DNA from: a virus
Virus record (IMG/VR): IMGVR_UViG_3300025162_000019
Span: 1 to 64,000 of that record
Length of the DNA: 64,000 nucleotides
Strand: one strand, 5' to 3'
Positions 17,077 through 24,693 of this stretch are shown in pieces. The first letter of the stretch is position 1. Each line of letters starts with the position of its first letter. The notes below the pieces were generated by a model. That model was not told the DNA's origin, did not search any database, and saw only the letters and a program-made list of their open reading frames with translations. The position numbers and the translations under genes are program-made.

Positions 17077-17921
17077 ACAAAAAAGAGTCCTAAATTTTCT
17101 TTACACATATTTAATAGTTCGGTTTTATTCATTGGATCAAGTAATATATTTATCTTTGATACAAAGGTTTTCTCTATCATCTTATCATAGTTTATTTGTA
17201 TAATACTATCAAACTCACTTGGCCATCTTAAAAATGCCATTGCATCAAAACCATATTGATTCTTCATTAGATAAACCTTTTTCATCTTTGTTCCACTTTG
17301 TATCTCTTCATATTTATCTTCTATGTGTAAAATGTCAAGTAACTTTTTATAGTTTATCGCAGCTTTTACATGACTTGGTGTTCCCTTCTTAGCATTACCA
17401 TCGGCAGTAATATACTTTTCAAGGTTAGATACACCAATGTTAGATGCTATTTCTTCAGGATAAACACCATGTAGTTTCTTTTTACACTCATCTATAATTT
17501 GTAATATTTCATCATCAGTTCTATTTTTCAAAATCATTTCCATAATAGTTTTTAACATTGGCCTTACTACTTCTGGTGTATCCGATCTAACAATTTCAAG
17601 TCCAGTTGTTTTAATCTTATTGGTTGACGCACCTTCTTCATCAACGATCCACATAGAATACTTTTTCTTCTTTACAAATAAGGCTGTCTTAGCGATAACT
17701 TCCTGTTTGAAAACAATCCTAAATTCTGTATTAGCAGAATTGTAAAACTCCCTCTGCATTTCTCTATAACAATGATCATTCACATATTCAGACAAAACAT
17801 TCGCAATAGATTTAATATAGGATAAGAGCCTTTCTTCTGGCAACTTTCTCCAACTATCACCTAAGTTAGTATTCAAAAACCCACCAATATTTATAAAAAG
17901 TGAATCAGTATCTATCTTCAA
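17073..17921 (-). CDS. 43: DNA polymerase family B, C-terminal fragment (motif C, thumb)
   Basis: About 280 aa beginning at polymerase motif C (I-D-T-D-S-L-F, the catalytic aspartates) and continuing through the palm/thumb, including K-K-K-Y-S and T-P-S-H-V-K-A-A. The only possible start is a TTG at 17921 with no ribosome-binding site. The natural upstream residues (S-V-L-Y-I) are encoded by the mini-frame 17918-17998 in another frame. This is the third piece of a gp43-like replicative polymerase broken by homing endonucleases. See the findings for a proposed recoding event. Confidence 0.75.
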   Translation of the reverse strand: MKIDTDSLFINIGGFLNTNLGDSWRKLPEERLLSYIKSIANVLSEYVNDHCYREMQREFYNSANTEFRIVFKQEVIAKTALFVKKKKYSMWIVDEEGASTNKIKTTGLEIVRSDTPEVVRPMLKTIMEMILKNRTDDEILQIIDECKKKLHGVYPEEIASNIGVSNLEKYITADGNAKKGTPSHVKAAINYKKLLDILHIEDKYEEIQSGTKMKKVYLMKNQYGFDAMAFLRWPSEFDSIIQINYDKMIEKTFVSKINILLDPMNKTELLNMCKENLGLFFV

Positions 17922-17961
17922 ATGTAGAGAACACTGTCATAACTAGACTTGCTCTCTACAT
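17917..17961 (-). other. Hairpin overlapping the polymerase frame break
   Basis: On the minus strand the arms AAATGTAGAGAGCA and TGTTCTCTACATTT (14 bases, one G-U) flank a loop of 16 bases. The 3' arm ends on the ATT codon and the first base of the TGA of the mini-frame. The placement is the same as in the DHH gene at 11415-11509. Confidence 0.55.
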
Positions 17962-17998
17962 TTTTTACCTCCATATTTTTATTTTCAATTATGCTCAT
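17918..17998 (-). CDS. 26-codon mini-frame joining polymerase motif B region to motif C
   Basis: ATG at 17998, preceded by AAAGGATG, encodes MSIIENKNMEV... and ends ...S-Y-D-S-V-L-Y-I, then TGA (17920-17918). Its last residues are what normally precedes D-T-D-S in family B polymerases. Five bases after the TGA start (TGAAG) the frame A-T-A/G-A-T of I-D-T-D-S begins. It is too short to be an independent protein, so it is probably the start of the C-terminal polymerase polypeptide, joined by bypassing or frameshifting, or else a relic. Confidence 0.5.
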   Translation of the reverse strand: MSIIENKNMEVKNVESKSSYDSVLYI

Positions 17999-18019
17999 AT
18001 TTTCATCCTTTATAATACT

Positions 18020-19090
18020 TTATATACTTAAAAGATCATTAATACTACTTAAACAACATAACTTATCATTATACCAATCTCGCTCTTGTATAACAAGTAA
18101 ATCTATACCCTTTCTTATACATTGTTTCTTTTTCATTTCATCATACCATTGCTTCTCTTCAAATGAATGCCAATAAGAACCGTTAAATTCTATTGCTTTT
18201 CTTATTTCTGGTAAATATATATCCAGTTCTAAATTACGGCCAGACCAATAGTTTTTAACTTGCGTCCTATCATTTTCTAAAATAGTACCTGAATATATTG
18301 TTTTAACATACTCCACAATTTCTTTTTCTGGCTTAGACCATCCCTTACTATTAGAGCATTCAGGGCATCTTTGCCCTCTTTGGAAAGCATTATATCTCAT
18401 TTTAAATATATGGCCTTCAGGGCATTGTAACTTCAATTTACTTTGAGAATTTTTATATTTGGTAGAACATAATATATACTCAAAATTTTCTATATATTCT
18501 TTAACATCATTATACTCTAGTCTTTGACTATTACCTCTTATTATATTATAGCATTCTGGGCATCTTTGGCCCTGCTGAAAACCACCAAATCTCATTTTAA
18601 ATGTATGTCCTTCAGGACATTGTAACTTTAATTTTGTTTGCACATTTACATATTCAACAGATAAAATTTTATAGTTAAAACTTTCAATATAGTTATTAAT
18701 TATTTCTATTGTATGCTTTTTATTACCGGAACAAATATTGCAGCCATATCCTTGCTGAAAATCATTATATTTAACATTATAAATATGACCTTTTGGACAT
18801 TGTAGTTCTAATATTGACTTCGCATTTTTATATTTACCAGAAACCCATTTATATCCTCTATCTTTTATTATGGTATTCACTTCATTATCAGTTTTTTTAT
18901 ATTTACCAAAACATATTGGGCATCTATTACCATGATTTTTAATATGATTAAAATCCATAACAAATATATGCCCTTTAGAACATTGCCAATTTAACTTAGT
19001 TCTTGGATTTATATATTCCTTTGATAGTAAAATATAACTAAATTTCAGGCCATAATCATATACACTTTCAACAGTATACTTTCTATTCAC
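18020..19090 (-). CDS. Vsr-fold homing endonuclease with zinc-ribbon repeats
   Basis: 356 aa. Four treble-clef repeats (C-x(3)-H...C-P-[IE]-C), then N-D-R-T-Q-V-K-N-Y-W-S-G-R-N-L-E-L-D-I-Y-L-P...A-I-E-F-N-G-S-Y-W-H-S and V-I-Q-E-R-D-W. It sits between the middle and C-terminal polymerase pieces, next to motif C. Conserved catalytic motifs are favoured homing targets in phages. Its start overlaps the stop of the middle polymerase piece. Confidence 0.75.
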   Translation of the reverse strand: MNRKYTVESVYDYGLKFSYILLSKEYINPRTKLNWQCSKGHIFVMDFNHIKNHGNRCPICFGKYKKTDNEVNTIIKDRGYKWVSGKYKNAKSILELQCPKGHIYNVKYNDFQQGYGCNICSGNKKHTIEIINNYIESFNYKILSVEYVNVQTKLKLQCPEGHTFKMRFGGFQQGQRCPECYNIIRGNSQRLEYNDVKEYIENFEYILCSTKYKNSQSKLKLQCPEGHIFKMRYNAFQRGQRCPECSNSKGWSKPEKEIVEYVKTIYSGTILENDRTQVKNYWSGRNLELDIYLPEIRKAIEFNGSYWHSFEEKQWYDEMKKKQCIRKGIDLLVIQERDWYNDKLCCLSSINDLLSI

Positions 19091-20649
19091 TACATTTTAC
19101 CTATCTCATTTTTCATTTTATCAAGTATTTCTTTCAACTCTTTATTAGGCTCATTCAATAATCTATTTGTATATTTTTCACCAGCTTTAATAGTCTGTCT
19201 GCCACAAGACACTATACCTTCTGCTATATTTATATTAAAATACCGACTATATGGGACACTAGTGATACCAAATATGGCGTTGATGATAATTTTCAATGAT
19301 AACTGAAGTGAATGATACTTAGCAATTTTAATCTTTGCTTTCTCTAAATTATCATCCCTCAAATCTACTAAAGTTCTTTTAAGTTTATTCATCTTATCTT
19401 TAACTTCAATTCTCTTATTAAATACATTCTCCGTAACTTCAGCAATCTTACCTCTATTCTTTGTTGAAAATACAGACCCACAAGGAGCAACGCACAATAG
19501 TTTCTTCTCTATTGCTTTATTAAATGTTTCTAGTCTCTTACCTTCAAACTTTACTAAACCATTATCCTTCATCATTTCAAAACTAGGAAAACTATTATGC
19601 TTTACATTATACATAATTTCATCTTCTGTAAAGTTGTGTATCCGTCCATAAAATGTTTCTGGCGACATATTCATTGTAATAATAGCAGTAGGATATGATG
19701 ATGTTATATCCATATCAATTACCCACTCATGCTTTCCTTTCTGCGGCTCTTTAACATATGCAGCTTCAAATGTTTCCTGTGTTCCACCATAAAAATAAGG
19801 TGCACACATATTACTTCGTCTAAAATATGTAATCAAAAGACCCTCAATCAACTGAGTCATTACATTATAATATTTCATTGGTGCCTTACAAAGTAATGAA
19901 AGTGATTGGACAAGTTTAATATAACCTAACTGTTCTTCTAACTGAGCAACTCGGTAAGCATCAATAACATTATACTCAACATATAAATCCCAGTTCTCAA
20001 AATACAACTGCCTTAGATTTTTATATTCAGAATAATCAACCTTACCCTTTTCAAGAATGGCCTTACTTACAAAATCCAATGAATACTTTTCAAGTTTATT
20101 AGGCGAATACCACTTAAACAAATCCATGTAATCTAATATAGTTACACCAGCTATATCAACATTGAACTCATCCATGTCCTTTGAGCGCCAAGTCCTTACT
20201 ACATTTATAGGTGATAACTTATTAAATAAATCTGTATTCTCACCAAATACATTTTTAATACGAGTTATAATATACTGAATATCAAACTGATAGACGTGCC
20301 AGCCGCTTATAACATCTGGTGCATTATTATTCATAAAATGTAGGAATGATAAAAGTAAAGCTCTTTCATCCTTACAATGAACATACTGAAAAAACTCCTG
20401 ACCTTTATACTTACCTTCATAAGGCTTTAGTCCAAAAGTATGAGTTCTATTCTCTAAATCATCATAAACAGATATAAGAACTATTGGTTGCTCTGCTAAA
20501 TGGACATGAGGAAAGCCAGCATCTTTATAAAAATGTGATTTTTTAAATGGTTTCCAAGTATTGTCATCTTCATCAAACCATTCAACTTCATCATCCTTAT
20601 AAGTATTTACAGCTTCACCAATTGTTACATCAACATATTCATATTCCAT
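19090..20649 (-). CDS. 43: DNA polymerase family B, middle fragment (exonuclease II/III, motifs A and B)
   Basis: 519 aa. Exo II S-G-W-H-V-Y-Q-F-D-I-Q-Y-I (about 110-122), Exo III Y-V-E-Y-N-V-I-D-A-Y, motif A D-M-D-I-T-S-S-Y-P-T (about 318-327) and motif B K-I-I-I-N-A-I-F-G all follow T4 gp43 order. Exo I is in the upstream fragment and motif C in the downstream one. The ends coincide with a GIY-YIG endonuclease (5') and a Vsr-type endonuclease (3'). The enzyme must assemble from separate polypeptides or be joined in some other way. Confidence 0.85.
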   Translation of the reverse strand: MEYEYVDVTIGEAVNTYKDDEVEWFDEDDNTWKPFKKSHFYKDAGFPHVHLAEQPIVLISVYDDLENRTHTFGLKPYEGKYKGQEFFQYVHCKDERALLLSFLHFMNNNAPDVISGWHVYQFDIQYIITRIKNVFGENTDLFNKLSPINVVRTWRSKDMDEFNVDIAGVTILDYMDLFKWYSPNKLEKYSLDFVSKAILEKGKVDYSEYKNLRQLYFENWDLYVEYNVIDAYRVAQLEEQLGYIKLVQSLSLLCKAPMKYYNVMTQLIEGLLITYFRRSNMCAPYFYGGTQETFEAAYVKEPQKGKHEWVIDMDITSSYPTAIITMNMSPETFYGRIHNFTEDEIMYNVKHNSFPSFEMMKDNGLVKFEGKRLETFNKAIEKKLLCVAPCGSVFSTKNRGKIAEVTENVFNKRIEVKDKMNKLKRTLVDLRDDNLEKAKIKIAKYHSLQLSLKIIINAIFGITSVPYSRYFNINIAEGIVSCGRQTIKAGEKYTNRLLNEPNKELKEILDKMKNEIGKM

Positions 20650-21356
20650 TATTCATTCCTTATATTAGTTGCTCTACATATTATAAATTGTTTTCTACCT
20701 ACACACCATTCTTCAAATTCTTTATTAGACATACTTTTATATCGTGCTTTAGTTATCTTTCGTTGATTTGTTACTTTACCTTTTTTTGATTTAGAAATCT
20801 TTTTTCCTCTTTCTATTTGTTGTTCCTTAGTTAAAGAATGTGCTGATTTTTTCATCCTTTCATTTAATTCTTCCTTAGTTAAAGCATGTAAATAGTTTTT
20901 TAAACTTACAGACCTTTTATCAAAATCTATAACTTTGTTATGTTTTATAATATTTTTACTTCTATTTATTTTATTATTATCTTTTAATGTTTTAGAAGTC
21001 TTTTTATTAGTTTGTTCTCTCTTTAAATTTCTTTTTTCTTGTGCTATCCTTTTACCTTCTTCTGTTTGAATTATAGCATTTCCTTTATTACCATTCAATC
21101 CCTTTGGATATAAAATAGATAACTCTTTTTCCAGTTCTCTAGCATCTAATAATTCACATTCATATATAACTTCAAAAGTAAAATCATTTTCTGTTGCACC
21201 ATTTAGTAATAAATCTCTAATATAGCAACTTCCTTTTCCATTCATATGTTTTTTAATTCGTCTTAAATATGAATGTCTTTTACCCCAAGTAATACCAATA
21301 TAATACCTATTATCTGGTAAATATGTTATTTTATAAACCTGTGCTAATTTATCCAT
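20649..21356 (-). CDS. GIY-YIG homing endonuclease
   Basis: 235 aa. N-terminal GIY-YIG core: V-Y-K-I-T-Y-L-P-D-N-R-Y-Y-I-G-I-T (about residues 7-23), then a distal E-K-E-L. The C-terminal half is Lys-rich with NUMOD-like helices (L-T-K-E-Q-x-I-E-R-G-K-K-I-S). It separates the N-terminal and middle polymerase fragments, with a late-promoter octamer upstream. Its stop overlaps the start of the middle fragment. Confidence 0.8.
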   Translation of the reverse strand: MDKLAQVYKITYLPDNRYYIGITWGKRHSYLRRIKKHMNGKGSCYIRDLLLNGATENDFTFEVIYECELLDARELEKELSILYPKGLNGNKGNAIIQTEEGKRIAQEKRNLKREQTNKKTSKTLKDNNKINRSKNIIKHNKVIDFDKRSVSLKNYLHALTKEELNERMKKSAHSLTKEQQIERGKKISKSKKGKVTNQRKITKARYKSMSNKEFEEWCVGRKQFIICRATNIRNE

Positions 21357-21387
21357 TGATATAGAACTCCTTTATTATATCTATATC

Positions 21388-21395
21388 TATTTATA
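21388..21395 (-). promoter_or_regulatory. T4-type late promoter (TATAAATA)
   Basis: Perfect octamer on the minus strand, about 32 bases upstream of the GIY-YIG endonuclease start and overlapping the end of the polymerase N-terminal fragment. A 14-base-loop hairpin (GATATAGA/TCTATATC) between it and the ATG exposes the ribosome-binding site. Confidence 0.55.
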
Positions 21396-21792
21396 TCTTT
21401 TTTCTGATTTTTATTTTTTTACCAGAATTTTTAACGTCTGGATCAGTTTCATTTATTTCAATATCCAAACTATATACTCTAAGTTTAGGTGTTTCTAAAT
21501 CTTCATCTGATATTCTGTAGTATCGTTCAGCCAAAAACTGAATCTCCTGTCTTACATTGTTTTCATAGATAGAAGTGTTATTCTTGGAATAGTTATAATA
21601 GTCAAAATAGTTCCCAAATGCTTTTCTTACAACTTTATTCCCATCAATAGTATCAATGGTGCCTTCTTCATCTTTTACATATAGATAAGGGCACCAATCT
21701 ATTTCATCATAGTTTAATCTCTTACCATTAACTGTTTGCCAGAGATAAATTTTAGATTTTTTAGTATCAAAATATATATTACGAAAACTCAT
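21391..21792 (-). CDS. 43: DNA polymerase family B, N-terminal fragment (exonuclease motif I)
   Basis: 133 aa from ATG 21792 (MSFRNIYFDTKKSKIYLWQ...), chosen because it overlaps the upstream stop as TAATG. Residues ~105-115 read R-V-Y-S-L-D-I-E-I, exonuclease motif I with the D-x-E metal ligands. After that the frame ends in a Lys-rich tail (KNSGKKIKIRKKI). The break lies just after the Exo I strand, so the exonuclease domain is divided between two polypeptides. Confidence 0.8.
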   Translation of the reverse strand: MSFRNIYFDTKKSKIYLWQTVNGKRLNYDEIDWCPYLYVKDEEGTIDTIDGNKVVRKAFGNYFDYYNYSKNNTSIYENNVRQEIQFLAERYYRISDEDLETPKLRVYSLDIEINETDPDVKNSGKKIKIRKKI

Positions 21793-22907
21793 TATCTTCC
21801 CACATCTTTCAAATAAATTGATTTTGCTGTTTCCCAATCCAATTCCAATAATCCATCATAAAACAATGAATCAAAATTAAAGCCATCTCTTTCTGTTAGA
21901 TTAATCACTCTCTTACTTGCATACTGTTCTTTCCATAAGTTAGTCAATGCTTCTACAGAGTTATCAAATGCCTTTTCACCTAGTTCAGTATCCTTAAATG
22001 ATAGAAACTCTTTAGTATTTTTATAAAGGCAACCAAAATATACACCCCTTGAAAAATTCGTTTCAGGTGGCTTAATCTTTAGTTTCTTATATCCTAATGC
22101 CACAACCTTTGGTTTAGGATGCGACTTAGGTAACTGACCTCTAACTTGTGTATCAGCTACCAACTTATCATACTCACTCTGATAGTTTGCTTTAAGCCAA
22201 TCTTTCATCTTATCAAATGTTTCATTAGTAGGTTCAAGTATTACTTTACCTAATGTTGAACTACACTTTCTCCAATACTTCAATCTATTATATTGGCTAA
22301 ACCCACCATATAAAGATGTAGTAGAAACACCGGCAAGAGGTTCTTTATACTTTCTGTTCCAAACATTTTCTACAGCATCAGAAAGAACTAACAATGACAT
22401 AAGTTTTCCACCAACATAGTTATACCCTAAAGGTTGTGTTGGAACAATCGTTGAGCCCATTGCTGTATAGTTCAAGCGACCTTTCTTTAACTTATCTTCT
22501 TGAGTCCATCCAATATACTTATCACGGCCACCTAAAGCAATAAAGTCAGAACCTAAAGATATAATACCCATATACTGCCCAGTTACTTTATCTCTAACAT
22601 AAAATCTTAAAAGTCTGCCTGGGCTCACATTCCAATGAGCAGAAGAACAAAACACTCTCAAGATATTCCAAATCTTGTTGTCTTTATCATTATCAACAAA
22701 AACAAGTTCTGGTTCAAGTTTAAGATAATCATTAACTTCTTTAGGCATCCATAACTGATTACGGACTTCTCTAATCTTTATCTTATCAGTTTCTGTCCAA
22801 TTTTTAGAATATATTTCTTCCCACTTTCTATAGAGTGTATATTCATTGGCATCCATCTTCGCAACATTTTTAATTTCATCTATAATCTCTTGTCTTTTAT
22901 CATCCAT
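21792..22907 (-). CDS. DUF4338 / DruA-like protein
   Basis: 371 aa. The central pattern G-R-L-L-R-F-Y-V-R-D-K-x-T-G-x-Y-M-G-I-I-S-L-G-S-D...G-G-R-D-K-Y-I-G-W-T...G-S-T-I-V-P-T-Q-P-L-G-Y-N-Y-V-G-G-K-L and T-T-S-L-Y-G-G matches the DUF4338 family, which includes DruA of the Druantia defence system. In T4-type phages the protein is a solo gene. Here it sits inside the replication operon between a dUTPase/unknown pair and the polymerase, with TAATG coupling at both ends. A nucleic-acid role seems likely; the activity is unknown. Confidence 0.55.
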   Translation of the reverse strand: MDDKRQEIIDEIKNVAKMDANEYTLYRKWEEIYSKNWTETDKIKIREVRNQLWMPKEVNDYLKLEPELVFVDNDKDNKIWNILRVFCSSAHWNVSPGRLLRFYVRDKVTGQYMGIISLGSDFIALGGRDKYIGWTQEDKLKKGRLNYTAMGSTIVPTQPLGYNYVGGKLMSLLVLSDAVENVWNRKYKEPLAGVSTTSLYGGFSQYNRLKYWRKCSSTLGKVILEPTNETFDKMKDWLKANYQSEYDKLVADTQVRGQLPKSHPKPKVVALGYKKLKIKPPETNFSRGVYFGCLYKNTKEFLSFKDTELGEKAFDNSVEALTNLWKEQYASKRVINLTERDGFNFDSLFYDGLLELDWETAKSIYLKDVGR

Positions 22908-23317
22908 TAATCTATAACCCTTCTCATAGATACTACTTCTGCATTTACTTGATATTTACTACCCACTTTTCCAAAGCCAAAACCAGAAAGAGTTGCCAAA
23001 TGCTGACAAGATAAAAGAACATTCATATAAAAGATCATCATATATTCTCTTGTCATACCTTCAAGCTTTTTATCAAGGTAATCCCTAATATAATTTATTC
23101 TCTTTTTCATTGATGTTGTCTTTCTCTTATTTCTTTCCCAATCTAGTGTTTCTTCAACTAATGCGCATGCTTCTAATAACCAAGAAGCCATACCTTCTTT
23201 ACCCATAAAATTCAATCTTTTCAATGGTATCTCTAAAATATACCTTAATGTATCACTATACTCTACCTGACCCATAAATTTAGTATCAACAAATACTTCA
23301 ACCTTTTCTATTGACAT
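22907..23317 (-). CDS. Hypothetical replication-operon protein
   Basis: 136 aa from ATG 23317 (MSIEKVEVFVDTKFMGQV), preceded by GAAGGAG. Helical, with a basic W-E-R-N-K-R-K-T-T segment in the middle. Starts two bases before the end of the dUTPase stop and overlaps the DUF4338 gene, so it is part of the same operon. No domain recognised. Confidence 0.6.
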   Translation of the reverse strand: MSIEKVEVFVDTKFMGQVEYSDTLRYILEIPLKRLNFMGKEGMASWLLEACALVEETLDWERNKRKTTSMKKRINYIRDYLDKKLEGMTREYMMIFYMNVLLSCQHLATLSGFGFGKVGSKYQVNAEVVSMRRVID

Positions 23318-23318
23318 C

Positions 23319-23756
23319 TTACACTCCTTCACCAGTTGAGCCAAAGCCTCCAACCCCCCTATTAGTCAATTCAGTTATCGTACCTTTAAAAATTTCAACA
23401 TCAGGTAGCTTACATATTACCATCTGTGCAATCTTTGTTCCCTTTACAAACTCTTTCTTTTCATTACATAGATTCATCAATGCCACCATAACATGACCAC
23501 GATACTTTGAATCAATAGTTCCTACACCATTTACAACAATAACTTTAAACTTCGATGCGATACTTGATCTTGACCTAATCTGTGCTTCATAACCTTGTTT
23601 CAACTCAATAATAAATCCTAAATCTGCTACCACTACTTCGCCAGGCCATATGATTATATCATTTGGCAACACAAGGTCAAACCCCGCATCTTCTGGAAAT
23701 GCTCGAAACGGCATCACAGCATTTTCATCAACTAGTTCTACTTTGAAGTGCATCAT
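23319..23756 (-). CDS. dut: dUTPase (deoxyuridine triphosphatase)
   Basis: 145 aa, normal length for a trimeric dUTPase. All five motifs are seen: D-A-G-F-D-L (1), R-S-R-S-S-I-A (2), G-V-G-T-I-D-S-K-Y-R-G (3, with the catalytic Asp and the Tyr of the uracil pocket), G-T-K-I-A-Q-M-V (4) and the C-terminal R-G-V-G-G-F-G-S-T-G arm (5). It hydrolyses dUTP to dUMP, supplying the thymidylate precursor and keeping uracil out of DNA. Strong ribosome-binding site AAGGAG. Confidence 0.9.
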   Translation of the reverse strand: MMHFKVELVDENAVMPFRAFPEDAGFDLVLPNDIIIWPGEVVVADLGFIIELKQGYEAQIRSRSSIASKFKVIVVNGVGTIDSKYRGHVMVALMNLCNEKKEFVKGTKIAQMVICKLPDVEIFKGTITELTNRGVGGFGSTGEGV

Positions 23757-23786
23757 TATTATCTCCTTTTATTTTTCATATGGATT

Positions 23787-23815
23787 ATTATACCACAACT
23801 CTAACTAAAACACAA
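23787..23815 (-). promoter_or_regulatory. Host-type sigma70 promoter (weak -35)
   Basis: Minus strand: TTGTGT, 17-base spacer, TATAAT. It lies 31 bases before the dUTPase start, inside the end of the upstream endonuclease gene. Confidence 0.5.
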
Positions 23816-24691
23816 GTTATATTTTATCATATTTAAACAACATAACTTATCATTATACCAATCGTTCTCTTGTATGATTAATAAATCTATTTTCTTTTGT
23901 ACACATTGTTTCTTTTTTATTTCATCATACCATTTTGCTTTATCACTAGAATGCCAGTATTCACCATTAAATTCTATTGCTTTTCTTACATCAGGTAGCC
24001 AAACATCCAGTTCTAAATTAAAACCTGTCCAATAATTTTTAACTTGCGTTCTGTCATTTTCTACAACATCACCAGAATAAATAGACTTTACATATTCAAC
24101 TATTTCTTTTTCTGGCTTAGACCATTTTAATACTGACGAGCATTCAGGACATCTATGACCTTGTTGAAAATCATTGAATCTTACATCATATATATGACCT
24201 TCAGGACATTGAAACTTAATTTTAACTAAATTATTTATATACTCGTCAGATAACAATTTGTATTCAAAATTTTCTATATATTCTTTAATTCTTTTTATTG
24301 TATATCTTTTTTTACCTTGACATTCAGGGCATCTATGACCTTGTTGAAAATGATTATAACTCATTTCAAATATATGATTTTTAGAACATTGTATTTGTAA
24401 TTTAGTTAAATTATTTATATATTCAGTAGATAATAATTTATATCCAAAACCTTCTATATAATTTTTAATATATTCTTTATCATTTTTTAGAATTAAACTT
24501 CGGATTTCATTAAAGCATTTTGGGCATCTATGCCCACCTTGAAAATCATGATACCTCATTTCAAATATATGATTTTCAGGGCATAAAAATTTTAGCTTAG
24601 AATTTGTATTTTTATACTCATCTGATAGTAATTTATATCCAAAATTTTCTATATGATGTTTAATAAAATTATAATGTAATTTTGCAGGCAT
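23801..24691 (-). CDS. Vsr-fold homing endonuclease with zinc-ribbon repeats
   Basis: 296 aa. Three repeats with C-P-E-N-H / C-S-K-N-H / C-P-E-G-H and R-C-P-x-C, then the catalytic domain N-D-R-T-Q-V-K-N-Y-W-T-G-F-N-L-E-L-D-V-W-L-P...A-I-E-F-N-G-E-Y-W-H-S...V-I/I-Q-E-N-D-W. Very similar to 16189-17076 and 18020-19090, so the family has spread within this genome. Inserted between helicase and dUTPase genes without breaking either. Confidence 0.75.
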   Translation of the reverse strand: MPAKLHYNFIKHHIENFGYKLLSDEYKNTNSKLKFLCPENHIFEMRYHDFQGGHRCPKCFNEIRSLILKNDKEYIKNYIEGFGYKLLSTEYINNLTKLQIQCSKNHIFEMSYNHFQQGHRCPECQGKKRYTIKRIKEYIENFEYKLLSDEYINNLVKIKFQCPEGHIYDVRFNDFQQGHRCPECSSVLKWSKPEKEIVEYVKSIYSGDVVENDRTQVKNYWTGFNLELDVWLPDVRKAIEFNGEYWHSSDKAKWYDEIKKKQCVQKKIDLLIIQENDWYNDKLCCLNMIKYNLCFS

Positions 24692-24693
24692 TT

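Noticed and set aside
17073-17998. Intein or group I intron at polymerase motif C
   Set aside because: The interrupting sequence is only 5-8 bases; there is no room for an intron core or intein motifs.
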